Below are positions 18,200 to 26,369 of a stretch of 64,000 bases of DNA, in pieces (the stretch's first letter is position 1; every line of letters starts with the position of its first letter). The translations under genes and the position numbers were made by a program. Source of the DNA: Dissulfurimicrobium hydrothermale (lineage in GTDB: Bacteria; Desulfobacterota; Dissulfuribacteria; Dissulfuribacterales; Sh68); assembly GCF_022026155.1 (NCBI RefSeq), contig NZ_CP085041.1, positions 714,306 to 778,305 of the forward strand, written 5' to 3'. The notes beneath the pieces are model-generated. The model was not told the origin of the DNA, did no database searches, and was given only the letters and a program-made list of their open reading frames with translations.

Positions 18200-18898
18200 T
18201 CATGCCTGCCTTTCCATTGCATCGAGCAGGGCATGGAGGTTTTTCTTTAATTCAATAAAAAGGGTCTCAGTTCCAAGAAGCTTATCCGCTTTTTGTATGA
18301 ATTCTCCTTCCTCAAGGAGTTCCTCCTGGCAACCTCTTACAATGGCCTCAATGCTTTCTCTTGTGGACTCCATGTGAAATTGCAGCCCTACGACCCTTTC
18401 CCCATAGACAAAGGCCTGATTGGCGCATGCCATGGAAGATGCGATGTGGAGGGCGCTTTCGGGTATTGCAAAGGTATCGCCGTGCCAGTGGAAGGCCTTG
18501 AATGTGGCGGGCAGACCTTTAAATATCGGCGAATTCCATCCGTGAGGCGTGAGGGAGACGTCGAACCACCCGATCTCCTTCACTATGTTCCTGCGCACGG
18601 GGGCTCCAAGCACATTTGCAAGGAGCTGTGCGCCAAGACAGACCCCAAGGATCAATTTGTCAGCCTTGATAGACGCTTCAATAAATTTTTTTTCTTTGGA
18701 GAGCCATGGGTATCTGTCCTCGTCGTAGACGCCCATCGACCCACCCATTACGATCAGCCAGTCGAAGGCGTCAACCTCGGGCAGTGGATCGCCCTTATAT
18801 ACGTGAACACCCGATACGGTATAGCCCTTTTCAGCGGCCCATCCGCCTATGGCCCCGATCCCCTCGAATGATTCGTGCTGTATGTAGCATATGCGCAT
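18200..18898 (-). CDS. Class I glutamine amidotransferase (GMP-synthase-like)
   Basis: 232 residues. The nucleophile elbow GVCLGAQLLA (Cys near residue 92) and the histidine/glutamate pair in LQFHMEST supply the full catalytic triad of class I glutaminases. VMGGSMGVYDEDRYPWL is the glycine-rich oxyanion segment. There is no fused synthase domain, so it is a free-standing amidase of the GuaA-like/YfeJ group; its partner is unknown. It lies 18 bases after the DAHP synthase gene on the same strand and may be co-transcribed. Confidence 0.8.
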   Translation of the reverse strand: MRICYIQHESFEGIGAIGGWAAEKGYTVSGVHVYKGDPLPEVDAFDWLIVMGGSMGVYDEDRYPWLSKEKKFIEASIKADKLILGVCLGAQLLANVLGAPVRRNIVKEIGWFDVSLTPHGWNSPIFKGLPATFKAFHWHGDTFAIPESALHIASSMACANQAFVYGERVVGLQFHMESTRESIEAIVRGCQEELLEEGEFIQKADKLLGTETLFIELKKNLHALLDAMERQA

Positions 18899-18916
18899 AC
18901 CGCTCCCTCGCCATAT

Positions 18917-20047
18917 TTATGCATGCCATTTCTTAAATAATTCCCGTTCAGCAAGGGCCTTGCGTTCCTCATAGGCCTTTCTCGTTATCCTAACGTCCTC
19001 TAGGAAGTGGTCAAGTTCTTTCATGGTAAGGGCCTGCGGTCCATCGCACAGCGCCAGTTCGGGCCTTGGATGGAACTCTACCAGGATCATGTTTGCCCCT
19101 GCAATGACGCCCTGGGCCGTTGCATGAAATATATCAAGGATGCCGTCAGCAGCCCTGTCCTTTGTCCCGACGGAATGGGTCGGGTCTATGCATACCGGGA
19201 GTCTGGTAAGACGTTTGATCACCGGCACATGGGAAAAATCAACGAGGTTTCGGTGCGGGTCGCCAAGCCTTGTCTTTACACCTCTCAGACAGAATATGAT
19301 CTTGCGGTTGCCTTCGCTTGCTATATATTCACAGGCGTTCAGCGCCTCCTCGATGCTGAGCCCCATGCCTCTTTTATAGAGGACCGGAAATTCCTGCTGT
19401 GAACCAGCGGCCTTCAACAGTTCGAAGTTCTGCGCATTCCTGGTGCCTATCTGGAGCATGACGCCGGTTGGCCTTCCGGCCTTTTCAAGCGCATCTGCAA
19501 TTTCGTCTATATGGTCCTCTCTAAGGACCTCCATTGCTATCACCTTGATCCCGTATTTTCCGGCCAGTTCGAACACCCACGGGAGGCAATCCTTGCCATG
19601 GCCCTGGAAGTCATATGGGCTTGTGCGGGGCTTGTATGCGCCCATCCGGGCTGTGACGACCCCAGTCCTCTGGAGGTTCTTGAGTATGATTTCTACATGT
19701 TCTCGGGTATCGACCGCACATGGTCCTATGAATGTATGCAGGGAGTTCTGATCAAAGTAAAGGCCATTGTATTCAAACCCGATCTGGTCCAGTTGCCCGC
19801 CGTGGCGTCCTATCAGACGGTACTTACTCGAGACGCGTACTACCTTTTCGACACCTGGCATGTGTTCGATGGTCTCGGTCGGTATGTGGTGGGTAGGCCC
19901 TATGAGATATATCTCAGTAACCGTACGGCTTACGCCACTCACCTCTGATATCTTGGTCTTTATGTCGGGAAATTGGCGTAGATATTCAAGTATCCCACTC
20001 ACCTCCGGGCCGTTCGGCTCGACCTCTGGCTTAATAATGATTATCAT
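18917..20047 (-). CDS. aroF: 3-deoxy-7-phosphoheptulonate (DAHP) synthase
   Basis: 376 residues from MIIIIKPEV at 20047. An N-terminal ferredoxin-like domain of about 90 residues precedes the TIM-barrel, as in class I-beta enzymes. Diagnostic segments: IGPCAVDT, YKPRTSPYDFQG, MLQIGTRNAQNF, VLYKRGMG, FCLRGVKTR and VCIDPTHSVG, holding the metal- and PEP-binding Cys, His and Arg. It condenses PEP with erythrose 4-phosphate, the first step of the shikimate pathway. The frame can be extended upstream, but that part enters a repeat element, supporting the start chosen. Confidence 0.92.
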   Translation of the reverse strand: MIIIIKPEVEPNGPEVSGILEYLRQFPDIKTKISEVSGVSRTVTEIYLIGPTHHIPTETIEHMPGVEKVVRVSSKYRLIGRHGGQLDQIGFEYNGLYFDQNSLHTFIGPCAVDTREHVEIILKNLQRTGVVTARMGAYKPRTSPYDFQGHGKDCLPWVFELAGKYGIKVIAMEVLREDHIDEIADALEKAGRPTGVMLQIGTRNAQNFELLKAAGSQQEFPVLYKRGMGLSIEEALNACEYIASEGNRKIIFCLRGVKTRLGDPHRNLVDFSHVPVIKRLTRLPVCIDPTHSVGTKDRAADGILDIFHATAQGVIAGANMILVEFHPRPELALCDGPQALTMKELDHFLEDVRITRKAYEERKALAERELFKKWHA

Positions 20048-20089
20048 GACGTTACCTCTTTTTTTCTGATTTTTTCTGAAGTTAGTCTT

Positions 20090-20255
20090 GATGGCGTCGC
20101 AAAAAACGCCGACTGCCATGTTGCTCTGCCTCCTTCGTCACCACGGCGTACGGGGCGTACAGGAGGTATGCCTTATTCCTTAGGATCTGCACGCCTTGCA
20201 TTGACGATTTTTGCTTAACCATCTCATGTCAATGACTTTTTTACGAGACCATCAA
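20090..20255. repeat. 166-bp element with imperfect terminal inverted repeats
   Basis: The left end TTGATGGCGTCGCAAAAAA and the right end, read in reverse, TTGATGGTCTCGTAAAAAA agree in 16 of 19 positions. Sequences of this type (a GTCTCGTAAAAAAG end with GCGTACGGGGCGTAC inside) are, as I recall, dispersed repeats in Desulfobacterota genomes. It sits between aroF and feoA and reaches within 43 bases of the aroF start. Confidence 0.55.
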
Positions 20256-20331
20256 TTTTTTATACTTTCACAGATTATGCAAATAAATGCAAGTACTGCC
20301 CGACATATAAGTAAGGCTACCATAATGGTCT

Positions 20332-20559
20332 TTAGACCTTTTCCACAATGATCTCCCTTGCCTCTTCATGACGAAGGCTTACGTGGTAGCCTTTTATCAG
20401 GTATTCTACTGGGTCTTTAAGTGGGGCGTATTTTACCACCTCCACCTCTGCCATAGCTACAAAACCCATCTCAAGTAGTCTTTTTTTAAATGGGCCTCTG
20501 GCGAGTATCTTTACAACCCGGGCTTTTTCACCGGTATGGAGGTCATCAAGTGTCGTCAC
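20332..20559 (-). CDS. feoA: FeoA-domain protein
   Basis: 75 residues from GTG at 20559 (AAAGGG about eight bases upstream); a TTG ten codons earlier is possible. The SH3-like FeoA pattern is intact: GEKARVVKIL, RRLLEMGF-type (KKRLLEMGFVAMAEVEVV), APLKDPVEYLIKGYHVSLR and a terminal EAREIIVE. FeoA assists the Fe(II) transporter FeoB, but no feoB or feoC lies nearby, so this copy is a lone FeoA whose transporter is elsewhere or which serves another role. Confidence 0.85.
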   Translation of the reverse strand: MTTLDDLHTGEKARVVKILARGPFKKRLLEMGFVAMAEVEVVKYAPLKDPVEYLIKGYHVSLRHEEAREIIVEKV

Positions 20560-20769
20560 CGCTGTTTCCCTTTCATGCTTGCAATACAATTAAGCCTTTT
20601 ACAGAAGGGCTGTTATCCTCATTCCGGACAAAGGCCTTTTTTATTTCATTAGGTTCCATTGAGTTCCCTTCGGCAGACAGAAACGAAAGGGCAAAATGGC
20701 AGTAAAATTTTAATAAGGTCAATATGCAAGAAGGCATCTTTGACCCCTATTGGATAACTTTACAGACAA

Positions 20770-20800
20770 AAAAAGGGGCAACTCTTCGTAGCCCCTTTTT
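20770..20800 (-). terminator. Intrinsic terminator of the cold-shock gene
   Basis: AAAAAGGGGC (20770-20779) pairs with GCCCCTTTTT (20791-20800) around an 11-base loop, about 20 bases after the stop of the cold-shock gene. The A/T flanks give U-runs in both directions, so it may also work on the plus strand. Confidence 0.85.
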
Positions 20801-20818
20801 GGCGAAGTTATCTAAAAT

Positions 20819-21022
20819 TTAATGCGTTGGGCGCACATTGGAGGCCTGCGGACCTTTCGGGCCGTTTACCACATCGAATTCCACCTCTTGGCCTTCACTT
20901 AGGGACTTGAATCCTTCAGACTGAATTGCACTGAAATGAACGAACACATCAGGTCCTTTTTCCTGCGAGATGAACCCGAATCCTTTTTGATCATTAAACC
21001 ATTTAACGGTACCTTTTGCCAT
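20819..21022 (-). CDS. cspA: CspA-family cold-shock protein
   Basis: 67 residues forming a single cold-shock domain. RNP1 (KGFGFI) and RNP2 (VFVHF) are intact, with the usual start GTVKWFNDQ. The ATG at 21022 is preferred over the one two codons earlier because AGGAG lies eight bases ahead of it. It binds single-stranded RNA/DNA and melts secondary structure. Monocistronic: it has its own terminator, and a leader of well over 100 bases separates it from any other gene. Confidence 0.95.
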   Translation of the reverse strand: MAKGTVKWFNDQKGFGFISQEKGPDVFVHFSAIQSEGFKSLSEGQEVEFDVVNGPKGPQASNVRPTH

Positions 21023-21028
21023 GGACAT

Positions 21029-21321
21029 TGCTCCTTTCCTTGTGATTTAGGATTTAGATATTTCTGGGCATTTTACCCATACGTTGCACTACCGATGGTT
21101 CGAAACGCCCAGACGGAAAGGTCCGTCCTTCTGCTGATTTTCTACGTCCATCGAGTGTAAACCTGTTGTTCATTGGTGATTCAATTAAATTATTGGATTT
21201 GACTTGGGGGGATTTTCTTGCAAGATAATAACTTAGAAATTTGCACTACTCTCCCGATCGTTACCTCACCTTCTTTTCAATAAATGATAGGGCATGTCCG
21301 TCATTTCGTCAAGTAAAAATT
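21029..21321 (-). promoter_or_regulatory. Probable structured leader of the cold-shock gene; no gene seen
   Basis: This gap between pyrD and cspA has no credible ORF. The part next to cspA has a perfect six-base hairpin (GACGGA at 21112-21117 with TCCGTC at 21122-21127) and a strong AAGGAAAGGAG. csp genes commonly have long thermosensing leaders, but I cannot identify a conserved cold box here. Confidence 0.3.
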
Positions 21322-22275
21322 TCAATCTCGAGGGATAGGCAGGTCATCTATCCGTAGAAAGTTGTTTTTTTTCATATAATCCCTCACCCCTGCTATGATA
21401 TCGATGGCTACAGAAGGTTTTACCAGCGTGGCAGTCCCGACCTCGATGGCCGACGCCCCTGCCATAAGGAACTCAAGTGCATCGCTGGCGCTTGATATCC
21501 CGCCTATCCCTATAATCGGCACGTCGATCGCCCCGGCCACCTGCCATACCATGCGAAGGGCTATGGGTTTGATGGCGGGACCAGAGAGGCCGCCGACGAC
21601 ATTTCCAAGGGCTGGGCGTCTCTTGTCGATGTCTATAGCCATTCCAAGAGGGGTGTTTATGAGGGAGATGGCATCTGCCCCTGCCGCCGTGACCGCTCTG
21701 GCTATTTCGACTATATCCGTCACGTTGGGCGAGAGCTTGACGATTACAGGAAGGCCGGTTGCGGCCTTTACGGCCCTTGTTACCCCTGCCGCAGCGTTCG
21801 GGTCCGCGCCGATGGCCAGTCCGCCTGCCAGCACATTAGGGCATGAGATATTCACCTCTATTGCATCTATCCCGTCTGTCCCGTCAATGCGTCTTGCCAG
21901 ACTTGCGTATTCTTCTTGAGAGTTTCCGAGGATGTTGACAATGACCCTGGTATTGATCTTTCTGAGCCAGGGCAGCTTATCCCTGATAAACGCCTCTATC
22001 CCTATATTTTCAAGACCTATGGAGTTCAGGAGGCCGCACGGCGTCTCTGCTATGCGGGGCGGGGGGTTGCCCTGCCTTGGCTTCAGGGACAGACCCTTTA
22101 CGACGATTCCGCCAAGTGCGCTGAGATCGATAAGGTCGCCTATCTCCACCCCATAGCCGCATGTCCCTGAGGCAAGGAGTACTGGATTTTTCAACTTCAA
22201 TCCACCTACATCAACAGACATATCCGGAGATATATCCTGGTCTTGCGGCATTTTTACCCTGGTCGTTTTCTTCAT
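21322..22275 (-). CDS. pyrD: Dihydroorotate dehydrogenase, catalytic subunit (type 1B)
   Basis: 317 residues from ATG 22275, which overlaps the pyrK stop as ATGA; a shorter start at MSVDVGGLKLKNPVL is also possible. FMN-binding TIM barrel with LASGTCGYG, NSIGLENIG, VNISCPNVLAGG (catalytic Cys of type 1 enzymes), VKLSPNVTD and GIGGI. It oxidises dihydroorotate to orotate in pyrimidine synthesis; with PyrK it forms the NAD-dependent heterotetramer. Last gene of a five-gene minus-strand operon. Confidence 0.93.
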   Translation of the reverse strand: MKKTTRVKMPQDQDISPDMSVDVGGLKLKNPVLLASGTCGYGVEIGDLIDLSALGGIVVKGLSLKPRQGNPPPRIAETPCGLLNSIGLENIGIEAFIRDKLPWLRKINTRVIVNILGNSQEEYASLARRIDGTDGIDAIEVNISCPNVLAGGLAIGADPNAAAGVTRAVKAATGLPVIVKLSPNVTDIVEIARAVTAAGADAISLINTPLGMAIDIDKRRPALGNVVGGLSGPAIKPIALRMVWQVAGAIDVPIIGIGGISSASDALEFLMAGASAIEVGTATLVKPSVAIDIIAGVRDYMKKNNFLRIDDLPIPRD

Positions 22276-23069
22276 ATCTCCCAGTCTATCTCCGTTGAAT
22301 CTGTCACAGGCCCGTCTTTGCAGACATGAAGATAACCCCCGCTGGTCTTTTTGACCGCGCAGCCAAGGCATGCCCCTATGCCACAGGCCATCCCAGCCTC
22401 AAGCGAGGCCTCACACCTCGTTCCAAACTTGACTGTAAGGTCGTGTACAGCCCTCATCATGGGCCATGGACCGCAGGTATGGATCAATACATTTTTCTTA
22501 GAGAGGCATAGCTCCTTTTCAAGCATAGCCGTCACAAGACCCTTTTCGCCGAGGCTTCCATCTTCGGTAGTGATTAGGAGTCGTTCCGCGGATGCCTCAA
22601 ATGTCTTGACGACCGGCAATATCTCTCCTTTCGTCTTGGCGCCTAGTATCACGCTGAACGCGCCTTCAAGCCTTTTTGCCAGGAAATGCAGCGGCGCCAC
22701 GCCCATTCCGCCTCCGGCAAGGATGCGAGGTCCGCTGTGGTCAAGCCTGAATCCCCTGCCCAATGGCCCGATGATATCCAGGGAGTCACCCTCTTTTTTT
22801 TGAGAGAGGATATCCGTGCCCCGCCCTGTGACCTTATAGAGAAAGGATATATCCCCACTGTCTCCACTGTCGAAGATGGAAAGTGGCCGGCGAAGGAGCG
22901 GGTCAGACCGCAGATTGCCGTTTACGCTGAGCATGCAGAACTGTCCGGGTCTTGCGGCCCTGGCTATCTCCGGCGCCAGGATGGTCATAAGGAAGACGTC
23001 GTCAGACAACTTTTCGTTTTTTTTGATCTCTGCGCTCAGATCATATCTTGCCAAAGTTACATCCTCCAT
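22272..23069 (-). CDS. pyrK: Dihydroorotate dehydrogenase electron-transfer subunit
   Basis: 265 residues: FAD-binding barrel with RRPLSIF (the RxxS flavin motif), NAD-binding domain with ILAGGMGVAPLHFLA, and a C-terminal [2Fe-2S] loop holding four cysteines in GMACGIGACLGCAVKK and HVCKDG. It passes electrons from PyrD to NAD. It overlaps the ubiA-like gene by 13 bases and pyrD by four, so it belongs to the same transcript as the menaquinone genes. Confidence 0.92.
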   Translation of the reverse strand: MEDVTLARYDLSAEIKKNEKLSDDVFLMTILAPEIARAARPGQFCMLSVNGNLRSDPLLRRPLSIFDSGDSGDISFLYKVTGRGTDILSQKKEGDSLDIIGPLGRGFRLDHSGPRILAGGGMGVAPLHFLAKRLEGAFSVILGAKTKGEILPVVKTFEASAERLLITTEDGSLGEKGLVTAMLEKELCLSKKNVLIHTCGPWPMMRAVHDLTVKFGTRCEASLEAGMACGIGACLGCAVKKTSGGYLHVCKDGPVTDSTEIDWEI

Positions 23070-23923
23070 GTGAGGGATATGGCCGTGGCGGTAAACAAGA
23101 TGATGCTTATGGCCGCGTTGCAGTTAAAAAATGCGGCGTCCATCTTTGAAAGGTCATCGGGCTTTACAAGCCTTCCTTGTGCAAACAGCAGTACAAAGAC
23201 CGCAAGGACGCCGGCAAAGTATATCCAATTTAGACGAGCGAGCAATCCCGCCGATGCAAAGAGGATGAAGGCAGCCATATGTGATAGCCTCGATATGATG
23301 AATGCCTTTTTTGCGCCGAATGCGGCAGGAATGGATTTCAGCCCCTCCTTCCGGTCGAATTCCGTATCGAGGCAGGCGTAGAGGATATCAAAGCCGGCCA
23401 TCCAGAATAGAAACCCAAGACTCAATACAATGGGCACAGACTCGATGTCGCCCCTGACCGCTATCCAGCCGGCGGTCGGGGCTATCCCGATCGAAAGGCC
23501 GAGAAAGATATGACAGAGGAATGTGAACCGTTTCATGTATGAATACAGCAGCAGGAGTGCAAGGACAAACGGAGAAAGGATGAATGCAAGGTGGTTAAGT
23601 TCATACGCCGACAGAAAATACAGCATGGCGGCGGCTATCGTTAGGCCCCAGGCTTCTTTCAGTCTTATGTCCCCCCTAGGCAGGGCACGTTGCGCCGTTC
23701 TGGGATTTTTTGCATCAAAAGGGAGGTCAACGATGCGGTTGAAGGTCATTGCGGTGGTCCTTGCCCCAACCATACCAACAAGGATCCAGAGGGAGGTCTT
23801 TAAATCAGGTGGGCCGCCTGCGGCCAGAAAGGCCCCGAGGAAGGCAAAGGGCAGGGCGAAGACGGTGTGTTCAAACTTGATCATCTCAAGGATCGTCTTT
23901 GTCTTTTTTATAACATAGGTCAT
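23057..23923 (-). CDS. mqnP: UbiA-family prenyltransferase, probable MqnP
   Basis: 288 residues from ATG 23923, which overlaps the ubiX stop by ATGA. Polytopic membrane protein (about eight helices). The first aspartate-rich motif is NRIVDLPFDAKNPRT and the second is DTEFDRKEGLKSIP, the Mg-diphosphate sites of the family. Together with the UbiX- and UbiD-like genes upstream it forms the set that attaches the prenyl tail and decarboxylates 1,4-dihydroxy-6-naphthoate in the futalosine menaquinone route. Substrate choice (naphthoate versus 4-hydroxybenzoate) is inferred from the lineage and context. Confidence 0.82.
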   Translation of the reverse strand: MTYVIKKTKTILEMIKFEHTVFALPFAFLGAFLAAGGPPDLKTSLWILVGMVGARTTAMTFNRIVDLPFDAKNPRTAQRALPRGDIRLKEAWGLTIAAAMLYFLSAYELNHLAFILSPFVLALLLLYSYMKRFTFLCHIFLGLSIGIAPTAGWIAVRGDIESVPIVLSLGFLFWMAGFDILYACLDTEFDRKEGLKSIPAAFGAKKAFIISRLSHMAAFILFASAGLLARLNWIYFAGVLAVFVLLFAQGRLVKPDDLSKMDAAFFNCNAAISIILFTATAISLTWRM

Positions 23924-24519
23924 ACGCCGCATCTCCCTTCCCATCGTTTTAGGTTTTCTATATTAAAACCTAGGAATTCTGCTATCCTTCCTGCAAAAAA
24001 CAAGGCCATCTCGTCAATGTTCCTTGGTTTGTGATAGAAGCTAGGCATGGCCGGATAAATGACCGCACCCGCCTCCTCTGCCAAGAGCATATTCCTTAAA
24101 TGTATGCGGTTGAAGGGGGTTTCCCTTGGGACGAGTACAAGCGGGCGTCTTTCCTTCAAAAAGCAGTCCGCCGCCCTGTGTATGAGATTTCCACTTATGC
24201 CGTGGGCGATTGCTGCAAGGGTACCCATGGTGCATGGGAGGATCACCATTGCCTGCCATCTTGCACTGCCGCTCGCGGGCCGGGCCGTAAGGTCATCCAC
24301 CCCGTACACGACATCGGCTGTTTTCTTCAGCATCCTGCATCCTTCGTCTCCAAGTTCAAGTCTCGTCACCTCCATGCCAGCCTTGGATATGACAAGGTGG
24401 ACCTCTTGGCCAAGGTCTTTCATTATCCCCATGAATTTCAGGCTGTAGATGGCTCCGCTTGCGCCTGTGATCGCGAGGAGGACAGGGGCATTTTCTGTCC
24501 AGTTTATTTGGTTTGTCAC
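23920..24519 (-). CDS. ubiX: UbiX-type flavin prenyltransferase
   Basis: 199 residues. Typical flavoprotein motifs: ITGASGAIYSLKFM at the N-terminus, LPCTMGTLAAIAHG in the middle, RRPLVLVPRETPFNRIHLRNM near residue 130-150 and AMPSFYHKP after it. It joins dimethylallyl phosphate to FMN to make the prenylated FMN cofactor needed by UbiD decarboxylases. It starts three bases after the ubiD-like stop, which fits direct supply to that enzyme. Confidence 0.93.
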   Translation of the reverse strand: MTNQINWTENAPVLLAITGASGAIYSLKFMGIMKDLGQEVHLVISKAGMEVTRLELGDEGCRMLKKTADVVYGVDDLTARPASGSARWQAMVILPCTMGTLAAIAHGISGNLIHRAADCFLKERRPLVLVPRETPFNRIHLRNMLLAEEAGAVIYPAMPSFYHKPRNIDEMALFFAGRIAEFLGFNIENLKRWEGRCGV

Positions 24520-24522
24520 TTC

Positions 24523-25980
24523 TCAGCCCCTCCGATCAAGACCGAGTTTGGGCCACAGCCTGTCTATCCTGGTCTTTACATCCCTGTCCATCTCTATTAT
24601 ATCCGGCCATTTTCTCATAAAACCCTCCTCCGGCCATTTTTTGGTACAATCTATGCCCATCTTGCTCCCGTAATGCGGAAGCGGCGAGGCGTGGTCAAGG
24701 GCGTCTACCGGGCCGTCTACAAATACCGTGTCGCGCCGCGGATCCACGTTGTTTCCAAGTCTCCAGAGGCAGTGAGAGACGTCTTGGACGTCTACTTCTT
24801 TGTCAAAGACACAAATGATCTTGGAGAACATCATCTGACCCAGACCCCAAATGGCGTGCATGACCTTCTTGGCATGACCCGGATAGCGCTTGTCTATGGA
24901 AATGAAGACTAGGTTGTGGAAGATGCCCTCGATAGGCAGGTTCATATCGATGACCTCGGGCATGGTCTTTTTGATCAGAGGTAAAAAAAGTCGTTCGGTG
25001 GCCTTTGCCATGTAACAGTCTTCCTGAGGGGGTCTGCCTACTATCGTAGCCGGGTATATGGCGTCTTTTCGGTGGGTCATGCAGGTTACATGGAAGACCG
25101 GGTAGAGATCGGCAAGGGAATAATAACCCGTGTGGTCGCCGAACGGGCCCTCCATACGTCTCTCACCGGGTTCCACATAACCTTCAAGCACGATCTGTGA
25201 ATAGGCCGGGACCTCGAGGTCAATGGTCAGGCATTTAACGAGCTCGACAGGTTCGTTTCTTAAAAATCCGGCGAAGATCACCTCGTCTATGTCTTCAGGG
25301 AGCGGGGCTGTGGCCGCGTAGGTCATGGCTGGATCAGGGCCTATGGCGACCGCCACTGGGAGGCGTTTTCTTAGGCGCTCTGCGACCCTGTAGTGCTGGG
25401 CGCCCCCTTTGTGGGCGTGCCAGTGCATGCCGGTGGTGTTTTTGTCAAATATCTGCATCCTATACATGCCAGCGTTTCTTATGCCTGTCTCAGGGTGCCG
25501 GGTAAACACAACCGGAAGCGTGATGAACGGCCCCCCATCCTCGGGCCAGCAGTGAAGCACGGGTAGAAGGCCTAGATCAACATCTTCCCCCTTATAGACC
25601 ACCTCTTGACACCTGGCCTTTTTGACCAGTTTTGGCATGGCCGAGTCCATGCGTCTGAGTTTCGGGATGAGCCTCAGCTTCTTGATTATGGTGTCCGGCG
25701 CCTCCGCCTCGATAAAGTCCATGACCTCTTCGCCAAGGGCGTTTAGGTTAGGCACTTCAAGGGCCATAGCCATCCTTTTATAGGAACCGAAGGCGTTTGT
25801 AAGTACAGACATCTTGAAACCCCGGACATTTTCGAACAGCAGCGCGGGGCCATAGCGTTTTGATACCCTGTCCGTTATCTCGGTTATCTCAAGACGTGGG
25901 CTCACCGGTTCCTTTATGCGGACCAGTTCGCCTGCGGCGTCAAGCCTCTTTACAAATTCCTGCAGATCGCGGTAGGCCAT
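24523..25980 (-). CDS. mqnL: UbiD-family decarboxylase, probable menaquinone-pathway MqnL
   Basis: 485 residues from MAYRDLQEFV at 25980, where AAAGGAG gives a good ribosome site; the frame extends further upstream without one. Family landmarks: GMYRMQIFDKNTTGMHWHAHKGG (prFMN/metal pocket), the E-R-E region EGPFGDHTGYYS, and PGHAKKVMHAIWGLGQMMFSK. As first gene of the operon with ubiX and the UbiA protein, it most likely decarboxylates the prenylated naphthoate on the futalosine route. UbiD in ubiquinone synthesis is less likely in an anaerobe. Confidence 0.85.
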   Translation of the reverse strand: MAYRDLQEFVKRLDAAGELVRIKEPVSPRLEITEITDRVSKRYGPALLFENVRGFKMSVLTNAFGSYKRMAMALEVPNLNALGEEVMDFIEAEAPDTIIKKLRLIPKLRRMDSAMPKLVKKARCQEVVYKGEDVDLGLLPVLHCWPEDGGPFITLPVVFTRHPETGIRNAGMYRMQIFDKNTTGMHWHAHKGGAQHYRVAERLRKRLPVAVAIGPDPAMTYAATAPLPEDIDEVIFAGFLRNEPVELVKCLTIDLEVPAYSQIVLEGYVEPGERRMEGPFGDHTGYYSLADLYPVFHVTCMTHRKDAIYPATIVGRPPQEDCYMAKATERLFLPLIKKTMPEVIDMNLPIEGIFHNLVFISIDKRYPGHAKKVMHAIWGLGQMMFSKIICVFDKEVDVQDVSHCLWRLGNNVDPRRDTVFVDGPVDALDHASPLPHYGSKMGIDCTKKWPEEGFMRKWPDIIEMDRDVKTRIDRLWPKLGLDRRG

Positions 25981-26197
25981 GAAAGCTCCTTTGTTTAAGG
26001 AAAATTTAACGGTTGTTCTCAGCAAGTGTAAGGTCTTTTGTAAAAAAGGCAAGAAATGCAACGTGGGTTACCTGTATCTTTTTACATCCATTACCTTACA
26101 TGTATCTGCTATCCATTCCGGATATGCATGAATCCATTATGAAAGAGTTGTAGACCTAGTTGGTGAATACAATAATGAAGTTAGACTGGTGATTTAG

Positions 26198-26341
26198 AAA
26201 TTGGTTTATACACAGCACGCCCGGAAAGATGCTCAGAAACTATTTTTAGCAGTTTGAAAGAAGAAACACAGTCACTTTTGATGGTTCTGCGTGAAAATCC
26301 ATTTAAAATCCACTACTTAAAAATTGGCTGGTGATTTGTCC
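26198..26341 (+). pseudogene. Relic of a Txe/YoeB-type toxin gene
   Basis: Translated from AAA at 26198 the start reads KLVYTQHARKDAQKL, strongly like the KLVYTKxAxKDAKKL opening of Txe/YoeB toxins. The next frame then gives SSLKEETQSLLMVLRENPFKI, matching the family's LLEILRENPF block, and the first frame returns with LAGDLS (family LVGDLS). Two frame changes and stops make it non-functional. The rest of the domain is missing where intron-like sequence begins. No antitoxin gene could be read upstream. Confidence 0.55.
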
Positions 26342-26369
26342 ATTCACCCTCAATAATGACTACGTCCTC

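Noticed and set aside
20048-20119. Upstream extension of aroF
   Set aside because: Enters a repeat element and lacks similarity to the DAHP synthase N-terminus.
21199-21229. TTGACT...GATAAT plus-strand promoter-like pair in the cspA-pyrD gap
   Set aside because: Spacing is 19 bases and no plus-strand gene follows it.
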